This document shows positions 1-8,507 of a stretch of DNA of 64,000 nucleotides, piece by piece. The notes below the pieces were generated by a model. That model made no database searches and had not been told where the DNA came from. It worked only from the letters and a program-made list of their open reading frames with translations. Position numbers and translations under genes: made by a program. The stretch is from Mesorhizobium sp. B2-4-15. GTDB taxonomy: Bacteria; Pseudomonadota; Alphaproteobacteria; Rhizobiales; Rhizobiaceae. Within the stretch, counting starts at the first letter, position 1, and every line of letters starts with the position of its first letter. Location of the stretch: positions 310,001 through 374,000 of the forward strand of contig NZ_VFUZ01000001.1 of the NCBI RefSeq assembly GCF_006658505.1. Reading direction: 5' to 3'.

Positions 1-955
1 CCGCCACGCCGGCCGCAACGTCGCTGGCGAAGACGGTCTCTTCCGCATGGTTGAACGTCACCGGATAGTTGGCATCGTATTCGACTTCGATCCTGGCGCC
101 GAAGGCGGTCGCCAGTCCCTCGCAGATGGCACGGATGCGCTCTTCCGACTTCCTGGCGACCTCCTTGCGCAAGGTGCGCACGGTGCCGGCGATCTCGGCC
201 GATTCGGGAATGATGTTGTAGGCGTCGCCGGCATGGAACTTGGTCACCGACACCACCACCGCCTCGACCGGATCGGTGCTGCGCGAGGCGATCGTCTGCA
301 GCGCGCCGACCAACTGGCTGGCGATGACGATCGGATCGATCGTGCCATGCGGCATCGCGGCATGGCCGCCCCGGCCCCTCACGGTGATGGTGAATTCGGC
401 CGTCGCCGCCATGATCGGGCCTGGGCGGATAGCGAACTGTCCGACAGGCAGGCCCGGCATGTTGTGCATGCCGAACACCCTGGAGATGTCGAAGCGCTCC
501 ATCATGCCGTCCTTGACCATCTCGTTGCCACCGCCGCCGCCTTCCTCCGCCGGCTGGAAGATCACCGCCACCGAGCCGGCGAAATTGCGCGTCTCGGCAA
601 GGTATTTCGCGGCACCCAGCAGCATCGCGGTATGGCCGTCATGGCCGCAGGCATGCATCTTGCCTGGAACGGTCGAGGCGTAGGGCTTGTCCGATATCTC
701 GTTGAGCGGCAGCGCATCCATGTCGGCGCGCAGGCCGACGGTGGTGCCTTCGCCCTGACGGCCGCGGATGATGCCGACGACGCCGGTCTTGCCAAGGCCG
801 GTCACCACGTCATCGCAGCCGAACTCTTTCAGCTTTTCGGCGACGAAGGCCGCCGTCTTGAAGACGTCGAAGTTCAGCTCCGGCGTCTGGTGCAGATGCC
901 GGCGCCAGCCGGCAACTTCGTCCTGCATTTCGGCGGCGCGGTTCAGGATTGGCAT
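1..955 (-). CDS. M20D-family amidohydrolase (hippurate hydrolase-like), C-terminus outside window
   Basis: Metal-dependent amidohydrolase of the M20D family (hippurate hydrolase, IAA-amino acid hydrolase, N-acyl-amino acid deacylase), a cytosolic family that cleaves N-acyl amino acids. The first 318 residues are visible, starting at the ATG at 955 (MPILNRAAEM). Family hallmarks are the early RRHLHQTPEL segment, the metal-ligand motif HACGHDGHTAM, the catalytic and ligand motif QPAEEGGGG, and GRGGHAAMPH of the dimerisation domain. The gene is cut by the left window edge, losing roughly 70 residues compared with the usual 385-390. It is divergent from the downstream carboxypeptidase. A 17-nt direct repeat with 20-bp period lies 40-77 bases upstream of the start. 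The substrate cannot be told from sequence. Confidence 0.9.
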   Translation of the reverse strand, partial: MPILNRAAEMQDEVAGWRRHLHQTPELNFDVFKTAAFVAEKLKEFGCDDVVTGLGKTGVVGIIRGRQGEGTTVGLRADMDALPLNEISDKPYASTVPGKMHACGHDGHTAMLLGAAKYLAETRNFAGSVAVIFQPAEEGGGGGNEMVKDGMMERFDISRVFGMHNMPGLPVGQFAIRPGPIMAATAEFTITVRGRGGHAAMPHGTIDPIVIASQLVGALQTIASRSTDPVEAVVVSVTKFHAGDAYNIIPESAEIAGTVRTLRKEVARKSEERIRAICEGLATAFGARIEVEYDANYPVTFNHAEETVFASDVAAGVA

Positions 956-995
956 GATGGTTCCATTTCGTTGTTGGAGCAGCCGGCTTCAGCCT

Positions 996-1032
996 GGTGT
1001 TTTGCAATTGTGGCCGGTGTTTTGCAATTGTG
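996..1032. promoter_or_regulatory. Direct repeat of 17 nt with 20-bp period, candidate operator
   Basis: The sequence GGTGTTTTGCAATTGTG occurs at 996-1012 and again, identical, at 1016-1032, separated by three bases. The 20-bp period is two helical turns and the pair sits just upstream of the amidohydrolase start at 955. This is the geometry expected for a tandem binding site of a dimeric regulator or for a site overlapping a promoter. The regulator is unknown. A recent local duplication is an alternative explanation. Confidence 0.4.
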
Positions 1033-1191
1033 ATGTCAGGCACTTTGCCATGTTGGCGTCACATAGGGTAAATAGCACCGCGACGATGCGATCCGTTTTT
1101 TTGAGGGGCGGACCCATCATGCTGGCGGTCACGTAACGAAATCTTACGGAGCCAGGGGCAATTAGGGCAAGAGGCGATTTCGGATTAGATC

Positions 1192-2355
1192 ATGCGGCAC
1201 AGGCATTTCCTCAAACTATTCTCGGCCGGCGCAATCGTGCTGTCGGTCCTGGCTGGGCCGGCGCTGGCCAATCCGGTGGTTGTCTTCGACCTGAAAAGCG
1301 GCCAGATCCTGCAGCAGCAGGATGCGTTCAAGCGCTGGTATCCGGCGTCGCTCAGCAAGCTGATGACCGCTTACGTGACCTTCCGGGCGATCGCGGCCGG
1401 TGAAGTCCAGCTTGATTCGCCAATCAAGGTGACGAAACATTCCGCTGCCGAGCCGCCGAGCAAGATGGGCTTCAAGCCGGGTTCGGTGATGCGGCTCGAC
1501 AATGCGCTGAAGATGATGCTGGTCAAGTCGGCCAACGACATCGCCATGGCTGTCGGCGAGAATGTCGGCGGCTCGCAGGGCGCCTTCGCCGAACGCATGA
1601 ACGCCGAAGCGGGCCGGCTCGGCATGAACGGCACCCATTTCGTCAATCCGAACGGCCTCTACTCGCCCGACCAGTACACGACGGCGCGCGACCTTTCGAT
1701 CCTGGTGATGGCCATCCGCCGTGAGTTTCCGCAATATGCGCCATGGTTCTCCATCGAGGGGCTTGCGGTCGGCAAGAAAGCGATCCCGAACTACAATCTC
1801 CTGATCGGCCGCTATCCCGGCGCCGATGGCATGAAGACAGGCTTTGTCTGCTCTTCCGGCTTCAACATGATCGGCTCGGCGACCCGCAACGGCCGAACGC
1901 TGGTGGCGGTGGTGCTCGGCGAGAAATCGGCGGTCAGCCGTGCCGAAGCCACGGCCAGGCTGCTCGACCAGGGTTTTGACACGCCGGCCGCCGGCTCGGC
2001 CACCGTCGCCACGCTGGCGCCTTACGGCGACACCGTCTCGCCCAACGATATGCATGACGAGATCTGCAAGAAGCGGAAGCGGGAGGAGCAGTCCGAGGCG
2101 CCGCCAGCGGCCGCCAAGGACGGGTCGAAATCGCCTTACCGGGAGAAGCTCGATCATGTGCCGACGCTGGTTGCCGTCGGCCTCGGCGGCGCCACCGGTC
2201 CGGCACCGAAGGCGATGCTCGACGAGGGCGAGCAGCAGTATGCCGACGTGCCGATCCCAAGCTGGCGGCCTGACATGCCGGTGCCGGCCGGCGCCGGTCC
2301 GACCATGGCGGGTTCGGCTGCCCAGGGCGACCAGCCGGTCAAAGCCGCGAATTAG
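1192..2355 (+). CDS. D-alanyl-D-alanine carboxypeptidase (S11 family, PBP5/6-like)
   Basis: Periplasmic penicillin-binding protein that trims the terminal D-Ala from peptidoglycan pentapeptides. The 387-residue product has a signal peptide ending near ALA-26. All three serine-transferase motifs are present: S53-L-S-K56 (SxxK), S113-A-N115 (SxN) and K215-T-G217 (KTG). The body matches the PBP5 core. The C-terminal ~115 residues form a proline/alanine-rich low-complexity tail typical of rhizobial members, and I see no clear amphipathic membrane anchor. The GTPase gene at 2359 starts three bases after the stop codon, so the two are probably co-transcribed. Exact physiological substrate and paralogue name are not determinable. 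Confidence 0.93.
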   Translation: MRHRHFLKLFSAGAIVLSVLAGPALANPVVVFDLKSGQILQQQDAFKRWYPASLSKLMTAYVTFRAIAAGEVQLDSPIKVTKHSAAEPPSKMGFKPGSVMRLDNALKMMLVKSANDIAMAVGENVGGSQGAFAERMNAEAGRLGMNGTHFVNPNGLYSPDQYTTARDLSILVMAIRREFPQYAPWFSIEGLAVGKKAIPNYNLLIGRYPGADGMKTGFVCSSGFNMIGSATRNGRTLVAVVLGEKSAVSRAEATARLLDQGFDTPAAGSATVATLAPYGDTVSPNDMHDEICKKRKREEQSEAPPAAAKDGSKSPYREKLDHVPTLVAVGLGGATGPAPKAMLDEGEQQYADVPIPSWRPDMPVPAGAGPTMAGSAAQGDQPVKAAN

Positions 2356-2358
2356 CCA

Positions 2359-3471
2359 ATGAGCGGCTTCCCCATTCCCGTCTCGGTGCTGACCGGCTTC
2401 CTCGGCGCCGGCAAGACGACGCTGCTCAACCGGCTCCTGAAGGACCTGGCGCTGTCCGACACGGCGGTCATCATCAATGAATATGGCGAGGTGGCGATCG
2501 ACCATCTGCTGGTCGAGCAGGCGTCCGACGGCATCATCCAGCTTTCCGACGGCTGCCTGTGCTGCACGGTGCGCGGCGAACTGGTCGACACGCTGGCCGA
2601 CCTGGTCGACCGGCTGCAGACCGGCCGCATCGCCCGGCTCGCGCGCGTCATTGTCGAGACCACGGGGCTTGCCGATCCGGCGCCGGTGCTGCAGTCGATC
2701 ATGGCGCATCCAGCGCTGGTCCAGGCCTTCCGGCTCGACGGCGTCATCACTTTGGTCGATGCCGTCAATGGCAATGCCACGCTCGACGTCCATGTCGAGG
2801 CGGTCAAGCAGGTCGCGGTCGCCGACCGCATCGTCTTGAGCAAGGCCGAACTGGTGACCGATCCCGGCGACCTCGACAGGTTGCGGGCGCGCCTGCGGCA
2901 GATCAACCCGGGTGCCGAACTGCTTGATGCCGCCGATCCCGGGACAGGCGTGGCGGCGCTGTTTGACTGCGGCCTCTACAATCCCGCCACCAAATCCGCC
3001 GACGTGCGGCGCTGGCTCGGCGAGGAGGCGGCGCACGATCACGACCATCACCACCATGGCGACCATGATCACGATCACAGTCATGACCATGGTCATCGTC
3101 ATGATCAGCGCGTGCGCTCCTATTCGCTGGTGCATGACGGTCCGGTGCCATTCTCGGCGATCGAGATGTTCCTCGACCTTTTGCGCTCCACACATGGCGA
3201 GCGCCTGCTGCGCATGAAGGGGGTCATCGAACTCAAGGAGGATCCCTCGCGGCCACTGGTGGTGCATGGCGTGCAGAAGATCCTGCATCCCCCGGCCCGG
3301 TTGCCTGCCTGGCCGGACGGCCAGCGCGGCACGCGGCTGGTGCTGATCACGCTGGACATGCCGGAAGACTATGTGCGCCGGCTGTTCGCCGCCTTCACCA
3401 ACCAGCCATCGATCGACACGCCCGACCGCGCGGCGTTGGAAAACAATCCGCTGGCGATCGCCGGGCGGTAG
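2359..3471 (+). CDS. COG0523/G3E-family GTPase (CobW-like metal chaperone) with His-rich loop
   Basis: Cytosolic P-loop GTPase of the COG0523 group, whose members insert or deliver metals (zinc chaperones, CobW). Near the N-terminus are the Walker A motif GFLGAGKTT, the ENEYG-like segment INEYGE, and the metal-binding CxCC motif (CLCC). A dense run of His and Asp, about 25 residues at roughly 225-250 (encoded by 3034-3106), is a typical low-affinity zinc or cobalt buffer in this family. A C-terminal CobW_C domain follows. It starts three bases after the carboxypeptidase stop. No cobN or zinc-uptake gene is adjacent, so I prefer zinc metallochaperone over a B12-specific role, with cobalt possible. 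The true cobaltochelatase genes lie 16 kb away. Confidence 0.88.
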   Translation: MSGFPIPVSVLTGFLGAGKTTLLNRLLKDLALSDTAVIINEYGEVAIDHLLVEQASDGIIQLSDGCLCCTVRGELVDTLADLVDRLQTGRIARLARVIVETTGLADPAPVLQSIMAHPALVQAFRLDGVITLVDAVNGNATLDVHVEAVKQVAVADRIVLSKAELVTDPGDLDRLRARLRQINPGAELLDAADPGTGVAALFDCGLYNPATKSADVRRWLGEEAAHDHDHHHHGDHDHDHSHDHGHRHDQRVRSYSLVHDGPVPFSAIEMFLDLLRSTHGERLLRMKGVIELKEDPSRPLVVHGVQKILHPPARLPAWPDGQRGTRLVLITLDMPEDYVRRLFAAFTNQPSIDTPDRAALENNPLAIAGR

Positions 3472-3507
3472 CGCTTTCAGTCCGATTCAATTCGCGTAAC
3501 GTCGCGC

Positions 3508-3672
3508 CGCCCTCATCCGGCTGCCGCCACCTTCTCCGCGTACAGTCACGGGAAGAAGGGAGATGGCCGCAACGCCGGTGCTTCTCCTAAAACGCTGGCG
3601 GTTGGCGAAGCGGTCGGCGACAGCGTCTTTCTCCGTGTTACTATACGGGGAGAAATGCCCGGCAGGGCAATA
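3508..3672. repeat. Degenerate rhizobial intergenic repeat (CTTCTCC/GGAGAA palindrome type)
   Basis: The stretch between the GTPase and TusA-like genes holds two degenerate copies of a palindromic element: CCCTCATCCGGCTGCCG followed by CTTCTCC...GGGAAGAAGG, then TTTCTCCGTG...CGGGGAGAAATG and the inverted arm CCGGCAGGGCAATAGAGG. Elements of this shape are scattered in intergenic DNA of Mesorhizobium and related genera. The convergent position suggests it may also stop transcription. No gene is seen in it. Confidence 0.6.
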
Positions 3673-3703
3673 GAGGCAGCGCCAACCGCAGCAGAAAACG
3701 CTT

Positions 3704-3943
3704 TCAGATCGTCTCGCCGCGCTCGACCAGAAAGCGGTGGCCGCCGGACATCGCCGCTGTCTCGATCAGTTGATGGCCGCTGTCGGCGCAGAATGCCGGG
3801 ATGTCGATGACGGCCAGCGGATCGGTGGTCTCAAGCCAGAGCCGGCTGCCCGGCTGCATCCCAGCCAGACGCTTCTTCGCTTTCAACACGGGCAGGGGGC
3901 AGTTCAGCCCCTTGAGGTCGTAGATGGCTGTCAGTTCGGCCAA
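3704..3943 (-). CDS. TusA/SirA-family sulfurtransferase-like protein
   Basis: Small cytosolic sulfur-carrier protein of 79 residues, the normal length for the TusA/SirA/YeeD family. These proteins hold a persulfide on a conserved cysteine for tRNA thiolation or other sulfur transfer. The family signature CPxP is present (C15-P-L-P18) in the segment LKGLNCPLPVLKAKK. It lies nine bases downstream of the L,D-transpeptidase gene on the same strand, so the two probably share a transcript. No other tus genes are nearby, so the specific acceptor is unknown. Family assignment is secure. Confidence 0.88.
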   Translation of the reverse strand: MAELTAIYDLKGLNCPLPVLKAKKRLAGMQPGSRLWLETTDPLAVIDIPAFCADSGHQLIETAAMSGGHRFLVERGETI

Positions 3944-3952
3944 GGTGAAACC

Positions 3953-5272
3953 TCAGCCGCCGAACATGCCGAGCAGCTTGTTCTTCAGCTTGGTAACCCG
4001 GCTCTCGTCGGCGCTCGCCGCCTGCGTTTCGGCCGGTGGCGCCTCGGTGGGGGCAGCGATGGTCGCCGTGGCGACAGGGGCTTGCTTGGCTGCTTCCTTT
4101 GCCGCCACGGCTTGCGCCTTAGCGGCTTCCTTTTCGGCCAGAGCCTGTGCCTTGGCGGCTTCCTTGGCTTGCTTGGCGGCCTCTATGGCGGCCAGCCTCT
4201 GTTCCTGGGCCTTCTGCTTGGCGGCTTTTTCGGCCTCAAGTGCCGCCATCTTGCGGCCAGCGGGCGAATCGATGCGGCCCATGCGCATCGTCTCGGTCAC
4301 CGAACCGTCGGCATTGAGTGACGGCGGGTCGATCGGCACGCGCTCGCCGCGCGCCCGGCGCTTCGACCAGTCGGAGACGATGCTGGCTTCCTTGATGCCG
4401 GCGATGGTCGGCTTGGGGGCGGGCGTACTGGATTTCAGCGCGCTGCCGAATGCCGCGTCATAGCTTTTCTCGTAGTCGACGTAGGCCGTCCTGAGAGAAT
4501 CCGGCTGCGACATTGCCGGGCAGGGGCCGGATGGATTGAAGGTCGTGCCTTCGGGAGCGACCTGGTTGAAGACATAGCGTTTCTCGCAGACATCAACCTT
4601 CGGCGGCACCTTGGTGATCTCGAAATTGTCGTAGCCGACCTTCAGCATCTTCCAGAATTCGTAGTTCGGGTCGTTGCGGTAGCGCGCCATGTTGGCGGCG
4701 GTCATGCGGAACGGGAAGGCCTGAACCTGGAATTCGGTCTGGCCACCCTGGAAGGCGTCGCGGCCGAAGGCATAGATCTGCTCGATCTGCGCATCGGTCA
4801 TCGAATAGCAGCCCGACGACGAGCAGGCGCCGTGCACCATCAGATTCTGGCCAGTGCGGCCGTTGGCGCGGTCATAGGCGTTGGGAAAGCCGATGTTGAA
4901 GGACAGATGGTAGTTCGAGCGCGGATTCATCTGCGCCGGGCGGACCGTGTAGAAGCCTTCCGGCGCCTGGCGGTCGCCCTCGGTGTATTTCGGTCCGAGC
5001 TTGCCCGACCATTTGCAGATGTCGTAGCTCGCCACCATGTCGTAGCGGCCGTTGGTCTTGGCCTTCCAGATCTCGAGCTTGCCCTCTTCCTTGAAGATAC
5101 GCGCCATCACCGAGGAGGTGCGCACCATTCCCTTGGCCCTCATGTCGGCGAGGATCTTGTCGGGCAGCGGCTTGTTGGCCTCAGGGGCAAAATCCTTCAT
5201 CGACGAATCATTGCAGCCGGCGATGGCTATCGAGGCGGCGACGATTCCGGTGCGGGCGAGCTTGGCAAACAT
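3953..5272 (-). CDS. L,D-transpeptidase family lipoprotein (YkuD domain, YafK-like)
   Basis: Envelope enzyme predicted to cross-link or modify peptidoglycan. The 439-residue product starts with a lipoprotein signal (lipobox IAGC, C20). A YafK-like YkuD domain follows, with the catalytic signature H147-G-A-C-S-S-S-G-C155. The usual Arg after the catalytic Cys is Tyr156, as in other YafK-type proteins. The region from about residue 335 to 400 is a long Ala/Lys/Glu-rich coiled coil built from KEAAKAQA-like repeats, followed by a Pro/Ala-rich stretch, so the catalytic domain is probably tethered to the outer membrane and spaced by a rod. It is followed by the TusA-like gene. Confidence is high in the family and lower in the exact reaction. 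Confidence 0.85.
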   Translation of the reverse strand: MFAKLARTGIVAASIAIAGCNDSSMKDFAPEANKPLPDKILADMRAKGMVRTSSVMARIFKEEGKLEIWKAKTNGRYDMVASYDICKWSGKLGPKYTEGDRQAPEGFYTVRPAQMNPRSNYHLSFNIGFPNAYDRANGRTGQNLMVHGACSSSGCYSMTDAQIEQIYAFGRDAFQGGQTEFQVQAFPFRMTAANMARYRNDPNYEFWKMLKVGYDNFEITKVPPKVDVCEKRYVFNQVAPEGTTFNPSGPCPAMSQPDSLRTAYVDYEKSYDAAFGSALKSSTPAPKPTIAGIKEASIVSDWSKRRARGERVPIDPPSLNADGSVTETMRMGRIDSPAGRKMAALEAEKAAKQKAQEQRLAAIEAAKQAKEAAKAQALAEKEAAKAQAVAAKEAAKQAPVATATIAAPTEAPPAETQAASADESRVTKLKNKLLGMFGG

Positions 5273-5512
5273 GGATACGACTATGTCTTTTTTCCTCGGG
5301 CCAATGGCTTCGCAACAGCCAAGCCCGCATGCTGAACACCGACGGACCGTAAGCCCGTTAACCTTGAAAATTCCTTACCGCAAGCTTCGACCAACCCCTC
5401 ACGGCAATTTCATTGAACCGAATCCGGCGGCATTTTTGTGGCGAAAGCGCTCATTGCCGCCACATTGCGGTGGGCAGGCAGCTTCCGATGGTCTCTTTGC
5501 GCCGTCAGGCGG

Positions 5513-6463
5513 TCAGAGGCTGCGGCCCATCGCCAGGTATTTCTCGCGGCGCTGTTCGCGGAAATCGGTGTTGGCGCCGGCGAATTCCTTCATCGTCTTG
5601 GCGATGAGGTCGCCGGTCGCGGCAATCACCTTCTCGGGCGCACGCTGGGCGCCGCCCATCGGCTCGGGGATGATGGCGTCGATGATCTTCAGTTCCAGAA
5701 GATCCTGCGCGGTGATCTTCATGTTGGTCGCCGCGTCCTTGGAGCGCGTGGTGTCGCGCCACAGGATCGAAGCCGCACCCTCCGGCGAAATCACCGAATA
5801 GATGGCATGTTCGAGCATATAGACGCGATTGGCGGTGGCAATGGCGATGGCGCCGCCCGAGCCGCCTTCGCCGATGACCACGGAAATCGAAGGTACCTTG
5901 ATCGCAAGGCAGGCCGAGGTCGAGCGGGCAATGGCTTCGGCTTGGCCGCGCTCCTCGGCACCGACGCCGGGATAGGCGCCCGCGGTGTCGACCAGCGTCA
6001 GGAGCGGAATCTTGAAGCGGTCGGCAAGCTCCATCAGCCGCACGGCCTTGCGATAACCCTCGGGGCGCACAGAACCGAAATTGTGCCTTAGGCGGCTTGT
6101 CGTGTCCGAACCCTTTTCCTGGCCGATAATCGCCACCGGCTCGCCGCGGAAGCGGGCGAAACCGCCGACGATCGCCTGGTCCTCGCCGAAATTGCGGTCG
6201 CCGGCGAGCGGCGTGAAGTCACTGAACAGGCCCTTGATGTAGTCGACGCAATGCGGCCTGTCGGAGTGGCGCGCCACCTGCACCTTCTGCCACGGCGTCA
6301 GCGCCTTGTAGAGATCGCGCAAGGCATCGCGCGACCGCTTTTCCAACCTGGTGATCTCATCGGCGACATCTACCGCCTCGCCGTTCTCGGCAAGCTTCTT
6401 CAGCTCGAGGATCTTGAGCTCAAGATCCTGCACCGGCTTTTCGAAATCGAGGTAATTGTACAT
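5513..6463 (-). CDS. accA: Acetyl-CoA carboxylase carboxyltransferase subunit alpha
   Basis: Alpha subunit of the carboxyltransferase half of acetyl-CoA carboxylase, which makes malonyl-CoA for fatty acid synthesis together with AccD. I chose the start at 6463 (MYNYLDFEKP), giving 316 residues, close to the 317-319 typical of AccA. The longer open frame to 6517 adds a basic, non-conserved extension. Diagnostic stretches are FEKPVQDLE at the N-terminus, the crotonase-fold oxyanion segment IGEGGSGGA, and SPEGAASILWRD near the C-terminus. It follows xerD on the same strand, an arrangement recurrent in rhizobia. accD is not in the window. Confidence 0.97.
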   Translation of the reverse strand: MYNYLDFEKPVQDLELKILELKKLAENGEAVDVADEITRLEKRSRDALRDLYKALTPWQKVQVARHSDRPHCVDYIKGLFSDFTPLAGDRNFGEDQAIVGGFARFRGEPVAIIGQEKGSDTTSRLRHNFGSVRPEGYRKAVRLMELADRFKIPLLTLVDTAGAYPGVGAEERGQAEAIARSTSACLAIKVPSISVVIGEGGSGGAIAIATANRVYMLEHAIYSVISPEGAASILWRDTTRSKDAATNMKITAQDLLELKIIDAIIPEPMGGAQRAPEKVIAATGDLIAKTMKEFAGANTDFREQRREKYLAMGRSL

Positions 6464-6561
6464 GCTTGGGCGGACCGATACGTCGGAAGGCAAGGACCGC
6501 GGAACCCTTGAAACCAAGGCTCCGGGCAGTGGAATGTCGTCCTCACATAGCGATATGAGGC

Positions 6562-7479
6562 CTAGTCGGCAAGCGGATGATGATCGTTGACCAGCCGCAC
6601 CAGCCGCTCTTCCAGCACATGGGTGTAAATCTGTGTCGTCGATATGTCGGCATGGCCAAGCAGCTGTTGCACGGCCCTGAGATCGGCGCCGTTCTGCAGG
6701 AGATGGCTGGCGAAAGCATGGCGCAGCACATGCGGCGATATCTTCGCCGAGGCGATGCCGGCGCGCGCCGCCAGTCCTTTGAGGTCGCGGGCAAAGACCT
6801 GGCGCGAGAGATAGCCGCTGTCGGATGCTGCCGGAAACAGGAACGGGCTTTCGGCGAAAGCGGGCACCCCGGCCCGGGCGGCAAGCCAGGCACGCATGGC
6901 CGCGCGCGCCTTGCCCGAAAGCGGCACCATGCGCTCCTTGTCGCCCTTGCCGCGTACCATGAAGAAACGGTCGTCCCGCTGCGCCACCGTCACCGGCAAG
7001 CCGACAAGCTCGGAAACGCGCAGTCCGGTGGCGTAGAGCACTTCGACCAATGCATGCAGGCGCAGCGCCGCCAGCCTGTCACCAAGGCCGAGCCCGGCAT
7101 CGCCGGCCTCGAGTGCTGCGCGGTCGATCAGCCGGCCGGTCTCGGCCTCGCTCATCGTCTTGGGCAGCGGGCGGCCCTTTTTCGGGCTGTCCAGCGTGCC
7201 GGTCGGGTCGTCGCCGCGCAGACCCTCGGCATAGAGGAACTTGAAGAACTGACGGATCGCGGACAGTTTGCGCGCCTGCGATGTCGGCGCGAAGCCGCGC
7301 GCGGCGATTTCGTCGAGATAGGCGCGGATATCGGAGGCCGCCGCACCGGCAAGCCCGCCGTCGATTTCGGTCGAGGCGTCCTCGAGGTCGCGGCGGTAGG
7401 AGGAAAGCGTATTCTCGGCAGCGCCGCGCTCGGCGCTCATCATTTCCAGGAAGGCCTCGATGCGGGCAGCGCTGTTCAT
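6562..7479 (-). CDS. xerD: Site-specific tyrosine recombinase XerD
   Basis: Tyrosine recombinase that, with XerC, resolves chromosome dimers at dif. The 305-residue length is that of XerD, and the N-terminal SAM-like core-binding domain is followed by the catalytic domain. Catalytic residues are visible: Arg in ATGLRVSEL, Lys in VRGKGDKER, the HxxR box in [12 protein letters not shown], His in LGHADIS and the nucleophile Tyr in TTQIYTHV. It sits in the xerD-accA order with no integrase-type neighbours or attachment sites, which supports a housekeeping role rather than a mobile-element integrase. Its ATG lies five bases after the position where the upstream small gene would end if that gene's frame were restored. 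Confidence 0.95.
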   Translation of the reverse strand: MNSAARIEAFLEMMSAERGAAENTLSSYRRDLEDASTEIDGGLAGAAASDIRAYLDEIAARGFAPTSQARKLSAIRQFFKFLYAEGLRGDDPTGTLDSPKKGRPLPKTMSEAETGRLIDRAALEAGDAGLGLGDRLAALRLHALVEVLYATGLRVSELVGLPVTVAQRDDRFFMVRGKGDKERMVPLSGKARAAMRAWLAARAGVPAFAESPFLFPAASDSGYLSRQVFARDLKGLAARAGIASAKISPHVLRHAFASHLLQNGADLRAVQQLLGHADISTTQIYTHVLEERLVRLVNDHHPLAD

Positions 7480-7487
7480 TTCCGTCA

Positions 7488-7560
7488 GGCGGTTCCGAGA
7501 TCAGTTTTCTTGAAGCTCAGTTTCTTCTTGGAGCTCAGTTTTTCTTGGGATTCAGCTTTT
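7488..7560 (-). repeat. Short tandem repeat (about 16-18 nt units) at 3' end of small membrane protein gene
   Basis: Read on the minus strand, units of the form CTGAGCTCCAAGAAGAAA recur three times with lengths of 17, 18 and 16 bases, followed by a partial unit beginning CTGATCTC. In one frame they encode KKKLS-type repeats. The units differ by small indels in their A runs, so the reading frame is broken between copies. See the 50-residue gene at 7535. Confidence 0.6.
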
Positions 7561-7687
7561 CCTGGGGGATGCGCACGCTCATCTCCGCTTTTTTCGGCTC
7601 GACGAACATCACCAGCGCGAACATCGTACCATAGGCAATGCCGGCCAGAATCGCGAGAGTCACGACAAAGCGAAACAGTGTCGGCAT
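7535..7687 (-). CDS. Small single-pass membrane protein, unknown function, probably frame-truncated
   Basis: A 50-residue product starting at 7687 (MPTLFRFVV). It has one strong transmembrane helix (about residues 5-28) and a short basic cytosolic tail with PEKLNPKK-like content. Small proteins of this shape are conserved between xerD and aroK in rhizobia and are sometimes misannotated as histidine kinases. A purine-rich Shine-Dalgarno-like stretch (GAAGACGAGCG) precedes the ATG. The tail ends within a short tandem repeat. One extra A in the run at 7539-7543 would add 17 codons of KKKLS repeats and end at 7485, immediately before xerD. The stop at 7535 may therefore be a recent slippage product. 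Function unknown. Confidence 0.65.
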   Translation of the reverse strand: MPTLFRFVVTLAILAGIAYGTMFALVMFVEPKKAEMSVRIPQEKLNPKKN

Positions 7688-7898
7688 CAATTTTCGCTCG
7701 TCTTCTTGTTCTGCGTTTCCAAACCCTGTGCCCTTATGGGACGCCAGTCGGGCCAATTCAAGGAAGAAGCGGAGGCCTGTTAGCAACTTCTGATGCTGGC
7801 GTCCGTCTGCCCATATCGGCCTCAGGGCGTTCGGCACGCTTGACGCAAACCGGCTTTTCATGTCGATACGCCGGCAAAGAGGGCCCAAGAAACAGCCG

Positions 7899-8507
7899 AT
7901 GAACGCACAGGCAAATCCTCCAGGCGAGACCCATGCCGCGCTGCTTGGCCAGCTGGGCAGCCGGTCCATCGTCTTTGTCGGGCTGATGGGCGCCGGCAAG
8001 ACGGCGATCGGCCGCAAGGTGGCGACGATGCTGGCGTTGCCCTTCATGGACAGCGACCATGAGATCGAAAGCGTTTCGCGCATGACCGTCCCTGAACTGT
8101 TCGAGCGCTACGGCGAGACCGAGTTCAGGGCCCTGGAGCAGCGTGTCATCCTGCGCGTTCTGGAGAACGGCCCGCAGGTTCTGTCCACCGGTGGCGGCGC
8201 CTACATGAACGCGCAGACGCGCGAGGCCATCGCCGCCCATGGCGTGTCGGTGTGGCTGAAGGCAGAGCTCGACCTTCTGATGGACCGCGTTTCCAAGAAG
8301 CAGAACCGGCCGCTCCTGAAAAGCGCCGATCCGCGCGCCGTGCTGGAGCGACTGATGGGGGAGCGCTATCCGGTCTATGCGACATCGGATGTCACCGTGC
8401 TCACCCGCGACGACCGCAAGGAGGTCATCGCGGCCGAGGTGGTGGAGGCGCTGTGCCGGCATTTCGGCATCGATGCGATCGCCGCGACGGGCGAGGTCGA
8501 ATCGTGA
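7899..8507 (+). CDS. aroK: Shikimate kinase
   Basis: Cytosolic shikimate kinase, which phosphorylates shikimate at the 3-OH in the aromatic amino acid pathway. I chose the start at 7899 (MNAQANPP), giving 202 residues. A longer frame from 7860 adds 13 basic residues of doubtful reality. The P-loop is G28-L-M-G-A-G-K34-T35. The shikimate-binding segments [16 protein letters not shown] and STGGGAYM (the GGG loop) and the lid KKQNRPLL are all present. The 3' end overlaps aroB by four bases (GTGA), so the pair is translationally coupled. The CorC-like gene follows aroB after one base. Confidence 0.97.
   Translation: MNAQANPPGETHAALLGQLGSRSIVFVGLMGAGKTAIGRKVATMLALPFMDSDHEIESVSRMTVPELFERYGETEFRALEQRVILRVLENGPQVLSTGGGAYMNAQTREAIAAHGVSVWLKAELDLLMDRVSKKQNRPLLKSADPRAVLERLMGERYPVYATSDVTVLTRDDRKEVIAAEVVEALCRHFGIDAIAATGEVES

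Noticed and set aside
1216..3288. Long antisense open frame (690 codons) over the carboxypeptidase and GTPase genes
   Set aside because: Composition shows His/Asp/Arg-rich shadow of high-GC codon bias; the sense-strand genes have complete known domains.
5273..5512. Partial TTAACC word and weak hairpin between accA and the L,D-transpeptidase gene
   Set aside because: Only a CtrA half-site and no T run after the stem; too weak to call a site or terminator.
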